From DAOUKH01 sp034421515 (GTDB lineage: Bacteria; Chloroflexota; Dehalococcoidia; SHYB01), in NCBI GenBank assembly GCA_034421515.1, contig DAOUKH010000024.1, forward strand, positions 1-64,000: 64,000 nt of DNA, in the 5' to 3' direction. Each line of letters starts with the position of its first letter. Positions within the stretch are counted from its first letter, which is position 1. The notes below the pieces were generated by a model that worked only from the letters and a program-made list of their open reading frames with translations, did not search any database and had not been told where the DNA came from. Below are positions 55,144 to 63,640 of this stretch, in pieces. Both the position numbers and the translations under genes were made by a program.

Positions 55144-55779
55144 ATAGCTCGCGACTATAGGGTCAATCGACAGATTCGCGCCCGCGAGGTGCGTCTGATA
55201 GGCGGTGAGGGCGAGCAGGTTGGCGTCATCCCGCTCAATGAAGCGCTGAGAATGGCCGAAGAGGCCGATCTCGACCTCGTCGAAGTCGCGTCGCAGGCGG
55301 ACCCTCCCGTCGTTCGGCTGCTTGATTACGGCAAGTTCCGCTACGAGCAGTCGAAGAAGGAGCGCGACTCCCGAAAGAGCACGAAGAACGTCGGCATTCG
55401 CGAAGTGCGGATGCGGCCCCGGATCGACGAACATGACATCGCCTTCAAGTCGAGGATGGTACGGAAGTTCCTCGACGAAGGGCACAAGGTGAAAGTCTCG
55501 GTGCTGTTCCGCGGGCGCGAGATCACGCACCCGGAACTGGCCATCGGGCTGATGCGGCGAGTCGCGGAGTCGTTGGAGGAGCAAGCGAAGCTTGAGAAGG
55601 CGCCCTCGATGGAAGGGCGCATGATGACGATGATCCTGGCGCCGATTTCCGGAAAGAAGGGATCGGCCCCGGCGAAGAAGGCGGAAGACGCGTCGGCCGC
55701 AGCAGGCGCCGCAGCAAAGAAGCCCGCGGCGAAGGCCGCAGAGAAGAAGGAAGAGGAAGCCGTCCGTGCCCAAGCTTAA
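55144..55779 (+). CDS. infC: Translation initiation factor IF-3, probable ATA start
   Basis: A 211-residue IF-3. RVNRQIRAREVRLIGGEGEQ near residue 6 matches the usual N-terminus, and VRLLDYGKFRYEQSKKERDS near 62 and KVSVLFRGREITHPELAIGL near 117 are the linker and C-domain. The conserved N-terminus starts before any ATG, GTG or TTG in frame. ATA at 55144, eight to nine bases after GGAGGAAA, is the best start; infC is known for rare start codons in other bacteria. A lysine/alanine tail of about 35 residues is extra. Confidence 0.9.
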   Translation: MARDYRVNRQIRAREVRLIGGEGEQVGVIPLNEALRMAEEADLDLVEVASQADPPVVRLLDYGKFRYEQSKKERDSRKSTKNVGIREVRMRPRIDEHDIAFKSRMVRKFLDEGHKVKVSVLFRGREITHPELAIGLMRRVAESLEEQAKLEKAPSMEGRMMTMILAPISGKKGSAPAKKAEDASAAAGAAAKKPAAKAAEKKEEEAVRAQA

Positions 55780-55963
55780 GACCCACAAAGGCGCCAAGAA
55801 GCGGCTGCATATTTCCGGTAAGGGGAAACTGCTCAGGGTGAAGGGCGGCAAGAGCCACCTCCGCCGCAAGAAGCCGACGGCAACGAAGCGCCTGTACGAC
55901 AACAAGATGGAAGTACACGCGGCGGACGACAAGCGCCTGCGGAAACTGCTTCCGGGCAACTAG
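55766..55963 (+). CDS. rpmI: 50S ribosomal protein L35
   Basis: A 65-residue L35 reading PKLKTHKGAKKRLHISGKGK and later KSHLRRKKPTATKR. The start is GTG 55766, which overlaps the infC end by 14 bases; AGAGGAAG lies upstream inside infC. Normal length. Confidence 0.96.
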   Translation: MPKLKTHKGAKKRLHISGKGKLLRVKGGKSHLRRKKPTATKRLYDNKMEVHAADDKRLRKLLPGN

Positions 55964-56015
55964 CCATCCTTTGAGATTCCACCGCCGGCCAACGGCGGCC
56001 TAACGGAGAACGAAC

Positions 56016-56378
56016 GTGCCGAGAGTCAAAGGCGGGACCACCACCCACGCGCGCCACAAGAAGGTGCTCAAGCTCACCAAGGGGCAGCGGGGGACGAAGA
56101 GCAAGCTCTTCCGCCGCGCCAACGAGGCGATGCTCAAGTCCCTGAGCTACGCCTACCGCCACCGTCGGGAGCGGAAACGCTTCATGCGGCGGCTGTGGAT
56201 CACGCGCATCAACGCGGCGGCCCGGCTCAACGGCATCACCTACGGCGCGATGATGGCCGGGCTCAAGCGGGCCGGCGTCGAGGCCAACCGCAAGATGCTG
56301 GCCGACCTGGCGGTGCGCGACCCCGCGGCCTTCGCCGCGATCGCCGAAACGGCAAAGGGCGCAGCGGCCACGAAGTAG
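56016..56378 (+). CDS. rplT: 50S ribosomal protein L20
   Basis: A 120-residue L20 with [20 protein letters not shown] at the start, [20 protein letters not shown] near residue 45 and [20 protein letters not shown] near 70. The start is GTG 56016. It is 52 bases after rpmI in the usual infC-rpmI-rplT order. Confidence 0.96.
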   Translation: MPRVKGGTTTHARHKKVLKLTKGQRGTKSKLFRRANEAMLKSLSYAYRHRRERKRFMRRLWITRINAAARLNGITYGAMMAGLKRAGVEANRKMLADLAVRDPAAFAAIAETAKGAAATK

Positions 56379-56392
56379 ACGGGAGCCGGGGT

Positions 56393-57139
56393 ATGGCGGC
56401 GGCGAAGCCCGCGACGCGCAAGGGCGGCAAAACGGACGATCTCTCCCCGCTTGCCGAGAACTACCTGCTGACCCTCTACCAACTCCAAGAGGAAGAGCAG
56501 GCGCCCTCGACGCTCACTCGCGTAGCCGAGCATCTCGCGCTCTCCCCGGTAACCGAGCACCTTGGCACGTCGCTGGCCTCGGTGGCGGGCATGATCCGCC
56601 GGATGAAGCGCGACGGCCTCGTCGACGTCAAACCCTCGAAGGAGATCGTCTTCACCGACCTAGGCCACCGCCACGCCGAGGCGTTGATGCGGCGCCACCA
56701 GCTCGCCGAGCGGCTGCTCGTGGACGTGCTCGGACTCGAGCTCCACAAGGTCCACGGTGAGGCCCACCGGCTGGAACACGCCATCTCGCCCGCCGTCGAG
56801 GAGAAGCTCCAGCAACGCTTGGACCATCCCCTGACCTGCCCCTTCGGGCACCCTATCCCCGGCAACGGCTACGAACCGCCGAAGACTTCAGTGTCCCTCG
56901 ACCGCATCAAGACCGGCGGCAAGGCCGTCGTCGAGCGCATCCCCGAGTACGACCCCCGGCTCGTCGAATACCTCGTGGCGAACGGCGTCATGCGGGGGGA
57001 GACCTTGGAGGTCACCGACATCGCCCCTTACAAGGGGACGATGTCGATGCTGGTGAACGGCCACGAAGTCGTCATCGGGCTGCAGGTCGCGCCGAAGATC
57101 ATGGTCGACCCCGCGGGCGTAGCGGCCTCGGCCGCGTAA
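56393..57139 (+). CDS. DtxR/MntR-type metal-dependent repressor
   Basis: A 248-residue regulator with an N-terminal winged helix, a dimer/metal domain and a C-terminal FeoA/SH3-like domain (from about residue 165: VSLDRIKTGGKAVVERIPEY and later). Metal ligands are plausible in MRRHQLAERLL and VHGEAHRLEH; the Cys of DtxR is replaced by His. LTCPFGHPIP is the family link. The recognition-helix region is unusual: VAEHLALSPVTEHLGTSLASV looks like an internal near-duplication of about ten residues. ATG 56393 has GGGAG eight bases upstream. An Fe(III)-type ABC transporter lies downstream, a likely target. Confidence 0.85.
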   Translation: MAAAKPATRKGGKTDDLSPLAENYLLTLYQLQEEEQAPSTLTRVAEHLALSPVTEHLGTSLASVAGMIRRMKRDGLVDVKPSKEIVFTDLGHRHAEALMRRHQLAERLLVDVLGLELHKVHGEAHRLEHAISPAVEEKLQQRLDHPLTCPFGHPIPGNGYEPPKTSVSLDRIKTGGKAVVERIPEYDPRLVEYLVANGVMRGETLEVTDIAPYKGTMSMLVNGHEVVIGLQVAPKIMVDPAGVAASAA

Positions 57140-57374
57140 CGTCCTTCTCCGTTGCTACGGAGACCCTCGCCTCCGCACAGGCCATGGCGTTGATCCTCGC
57201 GCCCGACGGCGCATGCCCGCGGGGACGTTCCTTGCGGCCCCTTCCCCCGGCGCGGCGGTCTTCCCTCTCCCCCTCTGGGGGAGACTGAGAGAGGGCCGGG
57301 GTGGGGCTGGGAGGTCTTACCTCTTCTCCCCCGGAGACCTTTGCACAACCTCCAACGCTGGCGGATCATCCGTG

Positions 57375-57398
57375 TAGGGGCAATCCTCGTGGTTGCCC
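57375..57398. repeat. GTAGGGGC-type palindrome, variant
   Basis: TAGGGGCAATCC, a TCGT loop and GGTTGCCC, a hairpin of about nine pairs with one G-T pair. It shares its first arm wording with the copy at 57431. Confidence 0.5.
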
Positions 57399-57430
57399 AG
57401 GGGTGTGGGCGGGGTCTTCTCCCGTCCCCT

Positions 57431-57454
57431 GTAGGGGCGATTCACGAATCGCCC
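57431..57454. repeat. GTAGGGGC-type palindrome
   Basis: GGGCGATTC (57435-57443), AC, GAATCGCCC (57446-57454): a perfect nine-pair inverted repeat preceded by GTAG. Bases 1-18 of the window are a second copy. Confidence 0.65.
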
Positions 57455-57947
57455 GTTCCCATCCCCCGAACGGCCTCACAGGGTTAGGCCCAAGGTTACG
57501 CAAACGTCTCCCCCGGGCAACGTAAAGGTCTCCGCTGGGAGAGCCAGGAGTAAGGGCGGGGAGCCGGGAGGCGTGACTCGGCCCCTGCTCGCCCGCGCCT
57601 GACGCGCGGCAATACAGGGAAAAGACGAAGGGGAGCCGGGACGGGCGGAGATCCGCCGCCTAGGGCCTGCGGGAGAGGTCGGGCGATGCCCCTTGGAGAC
57701 TCTGAATGCCCAGCCAGTGGTCGAGGTACCGTCTCGAACCTGTCACCACCAAACTCACGAGCTTCCGCATTCTGGTCTCCTACGGACACGGCGCGTGCCG
57801 TGCATCGAGCGGACTGCGCGCCGGTGCATCGATGCTCTGAATTCCCGGGGGAAGATAGCGAACAGCACCAAGCATGTCAACCCCACCTCACAAAATAGCA
57901 TACAACGCGGCGGGATTGACGGGCAACACGGCGGCCTAAGCTTCGTA

Positions 57948-57981
57948 TTGACGAAGTATTAAGCTATCCCTAGGCTATACT
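57948..57981 (+). promoter_or_regulatory. Promoter region of the ABC transporter genes
   Basis: TTGACG (57948-57953) is followed 17 bases later by TAGGCT (57971-57976), and a TATACT box lies at 57976-57981. The AGCTATCCCTAGGCTATA segment has a loose repeat that might serve as a metal-repressor site; the match to the known DtxR box is weak. Confidence 0.45.
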
Positions 57982-58035
57982 GAAGCACTTCCGTAATGCG
58001 CGGGCCTCCGGTCCGCGCCGGGATACGGGCCCGTC

Positions 58036-59661
58036 GTGGCCAGAATCTCCACCACCCTCCTCCATAACGCGCCGCGTGTGCGGACAGGCGCCCCGCCGGG
58101 GCTCTGGTGGGCCGGAGCGCTTATCGGCGCTGCGGTGCTGCTGCCCCTCGTCTACCTCATCTACCGCACCGCCGGCTCAGGGTCGGACGCATGGGACCTG
58201 TTGGCGCGCATCCAGACCTTGGAGGTATTGCTGCGAACGGCGGCGCTGGCGGCGGCGGTCACTGGGGCCAGCATCGTGCTCAGCCTGCCCTTGGCCTGGC
58301 TCACGGTGCGCACCGATCTGCCGTTCAAGAAAGTGTGGTCCGTCATTACCGTGCTGCCGCTGGTCGTGCCGACCTACGTTGGCGGCTACGCCTTCATTTC
58401 GGCCTTCGGAGCGCGGGGGCTCTTGCAGCAAGCGTTGGAGGGGCCGCTCGGCATAATGCGGCTGCCCGACCTCACCGGCTTCGTCGGCGCATGGCTGGTG
58501 CTCACGATGTTCACCTATCCCTATCTGCTCCTGACGCTTCGAGCAGCCCTCTGGGGCATGGACGCCTCCACGGAGGAGGCAAGCCGGAGCCTGGGACAGG
58601 GACCGTGGCGGACGTTCCGAAGCGCTGTCTTGCCGCAGCTCAAGCCGGCCATCGGCGCGGGCTCGCTGCTGGTCGCGCTCTACACCCTCAGCGACTTCGG
58701 AGCGGTGGCGCTGCTGCGCTTCGACTCCTTCACTCGCATCATCTTCGTGCAGTACGAGGCCTCATTCGACCGGACGCTGGCCTCGGTCCTGGCGCTGTTG
58801 CTCGTTGCCTCGACCGTGATCATCTTGCTCATGGAGCGGGCGGCCCGGGGACGCGCGGCCTACCACCGCTCGGGAGCGGGCGTACAACGGGTTCCCTCGA
58901 CCGCACGCTTGGGCTCGTGGCGATGGCCGTCCCTGGCATTCGTGGGAGGCGTGGCGCTCGTGACCCTTGGCCTGCCAGCGTCGGTGCTGCTCTACTGGCT
59001 GGTCGAAGGCGTCTCGGCCGGCGAGGAGCTCGGCTTCCTCGGCGGCGCGATCATGAACGGCCTCTACGTCTCAGGTCTAGCGGCGCTGGTCACGGTCGTG
59101 GCGGCGCTGCCCATCGGCGTCCTCGCGGTGCGGTTCGACGGCCGCAGCTCGCGGCTGCTCGAAGGCATCTCCTATCTCGGCTTCGCTATGCCCGGCCTCG
59201 TCGTCGCACTGGCCCTCGTCTTCTTCGGCGCCAACTTCGCGACCCCCGTCTATCAGACGCTATGGCTGCTGCTCTTCGCCTACGTCGTACTCTTCCTGCC
59301 GCTCGCCCTGGGAGGCGTGCGGGCGTCGCTGCTCCAGATCAGTCCCGCGCTGGAAGAGGCGGCGCGGAGTCTCGGCCGGTCGTGGTCGCGGATGATGGTG
59401 AGCGTAACGCTCCCGTTGCTGCGTCCCGGTCTGGTCGTGGCGGCGGCGCTCGTCTTTCTCACCGTCCTCAAGGAGCTCCCCGCCACGCTGCTCCTCGCTC
59501 CCATCGGCTTCGACACGCTGGCCACCGAGATGTGGGCCGCGGCCGACGAGGGGTTCTTCGCCCGCGCCGCCGCGCCGGGTCTCATCCTCATCGCCGTCTC
59601 CATCATCCCCGTTGCCGTGCTCCTCTCCCGGGAGCGCGGAGCGCAGATCACGGAAGGATAG
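58036..59661 (+). CDS. Fe(III)-type ABC transporter permease (fused double permease)
   Basis: A 541-residue inner-membrane permease with about twelve helices in two halves, as in FbpB/AfuB-type transporters. The two EAA loops are EEASRSLGQGPWRTFRSAVL near residue 184 and EEAARSLGRSWSRMMVSVTL near 442. The start is GTG 58036. No substrate-binding protein gene is found within the window. The upstream DtxR-type repressor supports an iron or other metal substrate, which is inference. Confidence 0.88.
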   Translation: MARISTTLLHNAPRVRTGAPPGLWWAGALIGAAVLLPLVYLIYRTAGSGSDAWDLLARIQTLEVLLRTAALAAAVTGASIVLSLPLAWLTVRTDLPFKKVWSVITVLPLVVPTYVGGYAFISAFGARGLLQQALEGPLGIMRLPDLTGFVGAWLVLTMFTYPYLLLTLRAALWGMDASTEEASRSLGQGPWRTFRSAVLPQLKPAIGAGSLLVALYTLSDFGAVALLRFDSFTRIIFVQYEASFDRTLASVLALLLVASTVIILLMERAARGRAAYHRSGAGVQRVPSTARLGSWRWPSLAFVGGVALVTLGLPASVLLYWLVEGVSAGEELGFLGGAIMNGLYVSGLAALVTVVAALPIGVLAVRFDGRSSRLLEGISYLGFAMPGLVVALALVFFGANFATPVYQTLWLLLFAYVVLFLPLALGGVRASLLQISPALEEAARSLGRSWSRMMVSVTLPLLRPGLVVAAALVFLTVLKELPATLLLAPIGFDTLATEMWAAADEGFFARAAAPGLILIAVSIIPVAVLLSRERGAQITEG

Positions 59662-59668
59662 GCCCGCC

Positions 59669-60844
59669 TTGTTCCCCGTACGCCGGCTTGCTAGGCTTGT
59701 TCCAAGCCCGCCCGATGCACCAGATTCGGGCGGGGACGCCATTCCCGACGCACCCGGCTTGAACGCGCAACCTCGCTCCGCCCCCGCGCCCCCCGTCATC
59801 GGCATGGTCGGCGTGACCAAGACGTACCCCGGCGCGGCGGCGCCCGCCGTGGCCGACCTCTCGTTCGCCGTCGCGGAAGGGGAGGTCGTCGCGCTCCTCG
59901 GGCCGAGCGGCTGCGGCAAGACGACGACGCTCCGGCTGATCGCGGGGTTCGAGTCGCCGGACGAGGGAGAGATTTCCGTCGGCGGCAGCATCGTCGCCGC
60001 GTCGGACCGGTGGACGCCGCCGGAGCGCCGTGGTCTCGGGATGATCTTCCAGCAGTTCGCCCTCTTCCCGCACCTCACCGTGTTACAGAACGCCATGTAC
60101 GGACTCAAGGGCGTGAGGCCCGCGGAGAGACGGCGGGTCGCCGAGGCCGAGCTGGAGCGGGTGGGCATGGCAGAGTACCTGGGCCGCTATCCCCATCAGC
60201 TCTCCGGGGGGCAGCAGCAGCGGGTGGCGTTGGCCCGGGCGCTGGCCCCGCAGCCCGTCGTGCTCCTGATGGACGAGCCGTTCGGGAGCCTCGACGCCGC
60301 CTTGCGCACAACCATGCGGCGGGAGGTGAAGACCATCCTCGCGCAGCGGGGCGCGACGGCGGTGATCGTCACGCACGATCAGGAGGAGGCGTTCACACTC
60401 GCCGACCGCGTACTCATTCTGAGGCGAGGCCGCCTGGAACAGTTGAATACACCGGATAACATCTACCACAAACCGGCGAGCCGCTTCGTCGCCGCCTTCG
60501 TCGGCCAGGCCGACTTCATCCCCGTGACGCTTTCCGACGGATACCTGCACTCCGAGCTTGGTGCTTTCCCCCTCAACGGGGCGCCGCCGGCGGCGCCCTT
60601 TGACCTCCTGCTCCGGCCCGACGACGTCGTCATCGAGATTGACCGGTCCGGAGAAGGCGTGGTCGACGCCGTAGTAGTCGAGCGGGAGTTCAAGGGCGCC
60701 GACAACGTCTATACGGTGAAGCTCCCTTCGGGGGTACACGTGCGCAGCGTGCAGCCCTCCACGCGCATCTACAACGTCGGCGAACAGGTGCGCATCTCGG
60801 CCTTCCCCGACCACATTGTCCTGTTCTCCCGCACCGGAGACTGA
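59669..60844 (+). CDS. ABC transporter ATP-binding protein, Fe(III)/spermidine type
   Basis: An ATPase of about 391 residues. Walker A GPSGCGKTTT, the Q-loop MIFQQFALFPHLT, signature LSGGQQQRVALARAL, Walker B VLLMDEPFGSLD and switch His VIVTHDQEEA are complete. The C-terminal part with FDLLLRPDDVVIEI is a TOBE-like domain. The start is uncertain: TTG 59669, ten bases after GGAAGGA and eight bases after the permease stop, gives a 45-residue Pro/Arg-rich lead-in. ATG 59804 would begin right at the domain but has no ribosome site. It forms a unit with the permease. Confidence 0.87.
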   Translation: MFPVRRLARLVPSPPDAPDSGGDAIPDAPGLNAQPRSAPAPPVIGMVGVTKTYPGAAAPAVADLSFAVAEGEVVALLGPSGCGKTTTLRLIAGFESPDEGEISVGGSIVAASDRWTPPERRGLGMIFQQFALFPHLTVLQNAMYGLKGVRPAERRRVAEAELERVGMAEYLGRYPHQLSGGQQQRVALARALAPQPVVLLMDEPFGSLDAALRTTMRREVKTILAQRGATAVIVTHDQEEAFTLADRVLILRRGRLEQLNTPDNIYHKPASRFVAAFVGQADFIPVTLSDGYLHSELGAFPLNGAPPAAPFDLLLRPDDVVIEIDRSGEGVVDAVVVEREFKGADNVYTVKLPSGVHVRSVQPSTRIYNVGEQVRISAFPDHIVLFSRTGD

Positions 60845-60848
60845 CACG

Positions 60849-61304
60849 GTGCAGGTCTCGGCAAGCATCACGATCGAGCGGGGCGTACAGGACGTCTGGG
60901 CCTACGTTGCCGACGTCGAAATGCGGCACGCGTGGCTGGGGGGGCTGGAGAAGCCGCACCGCACGTCAGAAGTTGCTTCCGGGGCGGGCGCGGTGTACGC
61001 AACGCGTCTTCGCCGCCCCGGCATCAGACTCAAGGTCACCTACACAGTCACCCGGTCCGAGCCGCCGCATCGCCACGCCATGCGCGTCGCGATGCCGGTC
61101 ATGCCCTTCGACGCCCTCATGGAGTTCGCGCCGGAAGATGGCGGGACCAAGGTGGTCTACACGATGGACACCGGGTCGGGCGGTCGGTTGGCAACGTTGA
61201 TCACGGCTGTACTGGGGCCGTTCATGCGGGCCGTGGCCCGCAGACAGTTGCTCAACGAGCTGCGGGGGCTCAAGGCCGTCCTCGAGGCACCGGCCGAAGT
61301 CTAG
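60849..61304 (+). CDS. SRPBCC (START-like) family protein
   Basis: A 151-residue protein with the helix-grip fold of the SRPBCC superfamily: SITIERGVQDVWAYVADVEM near residue 5, LKVTYTVTRSEPPHR near 60 and the long C-terminal helix MRAVARRQLLNELRGLKAVL. Such proteins bind hydrophobic small molecules; the ligand is unknown. The start is GTG 60849 with GGAG nine bases upstream, five bases after the ATPase stop. Its stop overlaps the convergent SDR gene by four bases. Confidence 0.75.
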   Translation: MQVSASITIERGVQDVWAYVADVEMRHAWLGGLEKPHRTSEVASGAGAVYATRLRRPGIRLKVTYTVTRSEPPHRHAMRVAMPVMPFDALMEFAPEDGGTKVVYTMDTGSGGRLATLITAVLGPFMRAVARRQLLNELRGLKAVLEAPAEV

Positions 61305-62140
61305 GCGAACTTCTCGTCGTAGTCCTTCGGCTTGATCGCAAGGTTGTCCGGCATCGGGGGCCGCGACGAGGTGCACGCAAGGCCGCCGTCGCACATCACG
61401 ATCTGGCCGGTAACGAACGAGGCTAGGTCGGAAGCAAGGGCGACGGCAATCCCCGCGATATCCTCCGGCTCGCTGAGCCGTCCCAGGGGTATCGACTTCG
61501 CCATCTCGTCCATCCGCCACTGCGGCAGGCGGGTCTTCCCCGGCGGGGCATTGATCGAGGCGGGGCCAACGCAGTTGACTCGAATGCCGTGCGGGGCCAG
61601 CTCGACCGCGAGCGTCTTGGTGAACTGCATCACGCCGGCCTTCGCCGCGCCGTAGGGCGCCAGCCGCACGGAGGCGCGGAGCCCGCTCAGGGATGCGATG
61701 TTCACGATCGCGCCCTTGGTCTGACTGGCGATCATGGCGCGGGCGGCGGCCTGGGAGCAGAGGAAGGTGCTCTTGAGGTTCTGCGCCACCGAGACCTCCC
61801 AGAACTCCCAGCCCATCTCCACGATCGGCGTCGGGGCGTGCCCGCGCATGTTGCCGACGTTGTTGATCAATGTGTCGACGCGCCCGAAGTGGTCAAGCGT
61901 CTGGTCGAACAGCCCCTGCACCCCGGCCTCGTCGGTGACGTCGGCGGAGGCGGCCATCGCCTCGCCGCCGGCGGCCCGGATCTCTGCGACGGCATCCTCG
62001 GCGATCTCAGCGACAATGTCGACGGGCACGACCTTGGCGCCCATCTCGGCGAGCAGGAGCGCCGAGGCCCGTCCGGCCCCGGCTCCCGCGCCGGTCACCA
62101 CCGCCACCTTGCCCTCGAAGCCGAGCTTGCTGTCCGACAT
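61301..62140 (-). CDS. Short-chain dehydrogenase/reductase (copy 1)
   Basis: A 279-residue classical SDR. TGAGAGAGRASA near residue 16 is the glycine-rich cofactor loop, NNVGN near 93 and the active-site Ser region NIASLSGLRAS near 148 precede YGAAK near 163. The C-terminal end is longer than usual. The Asp in VVPVDIVAE favours NAD(H). It follows the next SDR after 17 bases and forms a pair with it. Confidence 0.88.
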   Translation of the reverse strand: MSDSKLGFEGKVAVVTGAGAGAGRASALLLAEMGAKVVPVDIVAEIAEDAVAEIRAAGGEAMAASADVTDEAGVQGLFDQTLDHFGRVDTLINNVGNMRGHAPTPIVEMGWEFWEVSVAQNLKSTFLCSQAAARAMIASQTKGAIVNIASLSGLRASVRLAPYGAAKAGVMQFTKTLAVELAPHGIRVNCVGPASINAPPGKTRLPQWRMDEMAKSIPLGRLSEPEDIAGIAVALASDLASFVTGQIVMCDGGLACTSSRPPMPDNLAIKPKDYDEKFA

Positions 62141-62157
62141 CGCCGCCTCCTTGACTC

Positions 62158-63009
62158 CTAGTGCTGCGCCGTTCCCTCGCCTTCGTTGCGAATGCCCGCG
62201 GCGGCGCGCCGGTTGCGCGGCACCACGCCGACCGCCGCAGTGAAGCCGCCGTCGACGCTGATGAGTTGTCCGTTCACGTACCGCGAGAGATCGGAGGCGA
62301 GGAAGAGAATGGCCCCCGCCTGATCGTCGGGCTCGCCGAGCCGCCCCAGCGGGTTGGCCCTCGCCACCGCTTGCATCGCCCGCGACTCCGCCGCGACCGC
62401 GCCGGTCACCGTCGTGCCCGGTGCGATGGCGTTGGTCCGTATGCCGTAAGGACCAAGCTCGACAGCCATCGTCTGGGTCAGGTTGATCACACCCGCCTTG
62501 GCCGCGCCGTAGGCGGAGACATGGCGCACGTGGCGCACCCCGCCGAGCGACGAGATGTTGATGATCGAGCCGCCGATTCCTCGCTCGATCATCGACCGCG
62601 CTTCCACCTGGCAGGCGAAGAAGACGGCGCGGAGGTTCAGGTCAAGCGCATCATCGAGGAAGTCCGTGCTCGCCTCGATGAAGGGGACACGGGGATGGCC
62701 GACGGTCCCGCCGGCGTTGTTGACGCAGACGTCGAGGCCCCCGAGCTCGGCGACGGCGCGTTCCACCATGCCGCGCACGTCGTCCTCGGAGCGTACGTCG
62801 GCGGCCACGGCAATGGCGCGGACGCCGATGGCGCGCGCCGCCCCGGCCGTCTCCTCCGCCGACGCGCCGTTGACGTCGACGGCGGCGACGTGAGCGCCAG
62901 CCCGCGCCAGCAGCAGCGTCGCGGCCTTCCCAATGCCGCGCCCCGCTCCCGTCACGAGCGCGACCTTGTCCTCCAAGCCGAGCAACGACCGCTGCGAGGG
63001 GCTCACCAT
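62158..63009 (-). CDS. Short-chain dehydrogenase/reductase (copy 2)
   Basis: A 283-residue classical SDR. TGAGRGIGKAAT is the cofactor loop, NNAGG and the Ser region INISSLGGVRHV precede YGAAK near residue 164; VAAVDVN suggests NAD(H). ATG 63009 is chosen because a TTGACC-17-TACACT promoter ends six bases before it, which would make a leaderless message. ATG 63030 lies inside that promoter. Confidence 0.88.
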   Translation of the reverse strand: MVSPSQRSLLGLEDKVALVTGAGRGIGKAATLLLARAGAHVAAVDVNGASAEETAGAARAIGVRAIAVAADVRSEDDVRGMVERAVAELGGLDVCVNNAGGTVGHPRVPFIEASTDFLDDALDLNLRAVFFACQVEARSMIERGIGGSIINISSLGGVRHVRHVSAYGAAKAGVINLTQTMAVELGPYGIRTNAIAPGTTVTGAVAAESRAMQAVARANPLGRLGEPDDQAGAILFLASDLSRYVNGQLISVDGGFTAAVGVVPRNRRAAAGIRNEGEGTAQH

Positions 63010-63015
63010 GGCGCG

Positions 63016-63044
63016 AGTGTAGCGACGCACCCCAGGGGGGTCAA
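63016..63044 (-). promoter_or_regulatory. Promoter of the SDR pair, probably leaderless
   Basis: On the minus strand TTGACC (63044-63039), 17-base spacer, TACACT (63021-63016), then six bases to the ATG. Transcription would start at or within a base or two of the start codon, and no ribosome site is present. Confidence 0.6.
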
Positions 63045-63060
63045 CGCGGCTCGGAAGGGG

Positions 63061-63639
63061 TCAGCGAATCGCAAGCACGTCGTCGAGGATGGCGGAGAGT
63101 CGCTCCTCGCTCAGTGGCCCGACGAACTTGCGGACGACGCGCCCTTCGCGGTCGATGAAGTGCTTCTCGGGGACGCCCGTGAGGCCGTACTCGATGGCGA
63201 TCGTGCCGCGTGGATCGGGGCCGGAGGGGTAGGTGACGCCGAACTCGCGCAGGAAGTCGCGGGCCCGCGAGTCCGTATCGAAGACCGCAACGCCGACGAA
63301 GAGCACGCGGTCCTGGTACTGACGCCACACCGTTTCCAACACGGGGGCTTCGCGGCGGCAGGGGACGCACCACGAGCCCCAGAAGTCGATCAGAATCGGC
63401 CGCTCGCCGATCTCCTCGGAGAGCGTCAAGGTCTGGCCGCTGAAGAGTTCGATGGTGAAGTCGGAGGGAGTCTCGCGCAGGACCTCGACCTCGCCGGTGT
63501 CGTCGAAGGTGACCAGGCCGCCGCGTCCACTGCCGCCGCCCACCACGCTGATCACGATGATGATGAAGATCCCCGCCAGCGGCGCGAGGCCGATCGCGTA
63601 CAGGGACCACTTGGGCAGGGAGACGTTGGGGATGCGCAC
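63061..63639 (-). CDS. TlpA/ResA-like membrane-anchored thioredoxin
   Basis: A 192-residue thioredoxin-fold protein with one N-terminal membrane helix (about residues 13-34, LYAIGLAPLAGIFIIIVISV). The redox motif is WGSWCVPCRREAP near residue 90. The late cis-Pro loop is LTGVPEKHFID. Such proteins deliver electrons to apocytochrome c or other outside disulfides. It starts one base after the CcdA-like gene, its expected electron donor. Confidence 0.9.
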   Translation of the reverse strand: MRIPNVSLPKWSLYAIGLAPLAGIFIIIVISVVGGGSGRGGLVTFDDTGEVEVLRETPSDFTIELFSGQTLTLSEEIGERPILIDFWGSWCVPCRREAPVLETVWRQYQDRVLFVGVAVFDTDSRARDFLREFGVTYPSGPDPRGTIAIEYGLTGVPEKHFIDREGRVVRKFVGPLSEERLSAILDDVLAIR

Positions 63640-63640
63640 G

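Larger units (their letters stand above)
57140..57930. repeat. Repeat-rich gap without genes
   Basis: The part at 57246-57345 carries a CTCCCCC-TCT-GGGGGAG hairpin and a GGAGACCTTTGCACAAC end, a near copy of 100-203 with the order reversed. Two palindromes follow at 57375-57398 and 57431-57454. A head-to-head pair of the CCTTTGC-type motif (as ACGCAAACGTCTCC and GTAAAGGTCTCC) lies at 57495-57530. From 57546 to 57930 I see nothing identifiable; short open frames there lack ribosome sites and protein-like composition. Confidence 0.65.

Noticed and set aside
57686..57962. Short frames of 70 and 89 codons in the gap before the ABC permease
   Set aside because: They overlap each other, lack ribosome sites and have no protein-like pattern.
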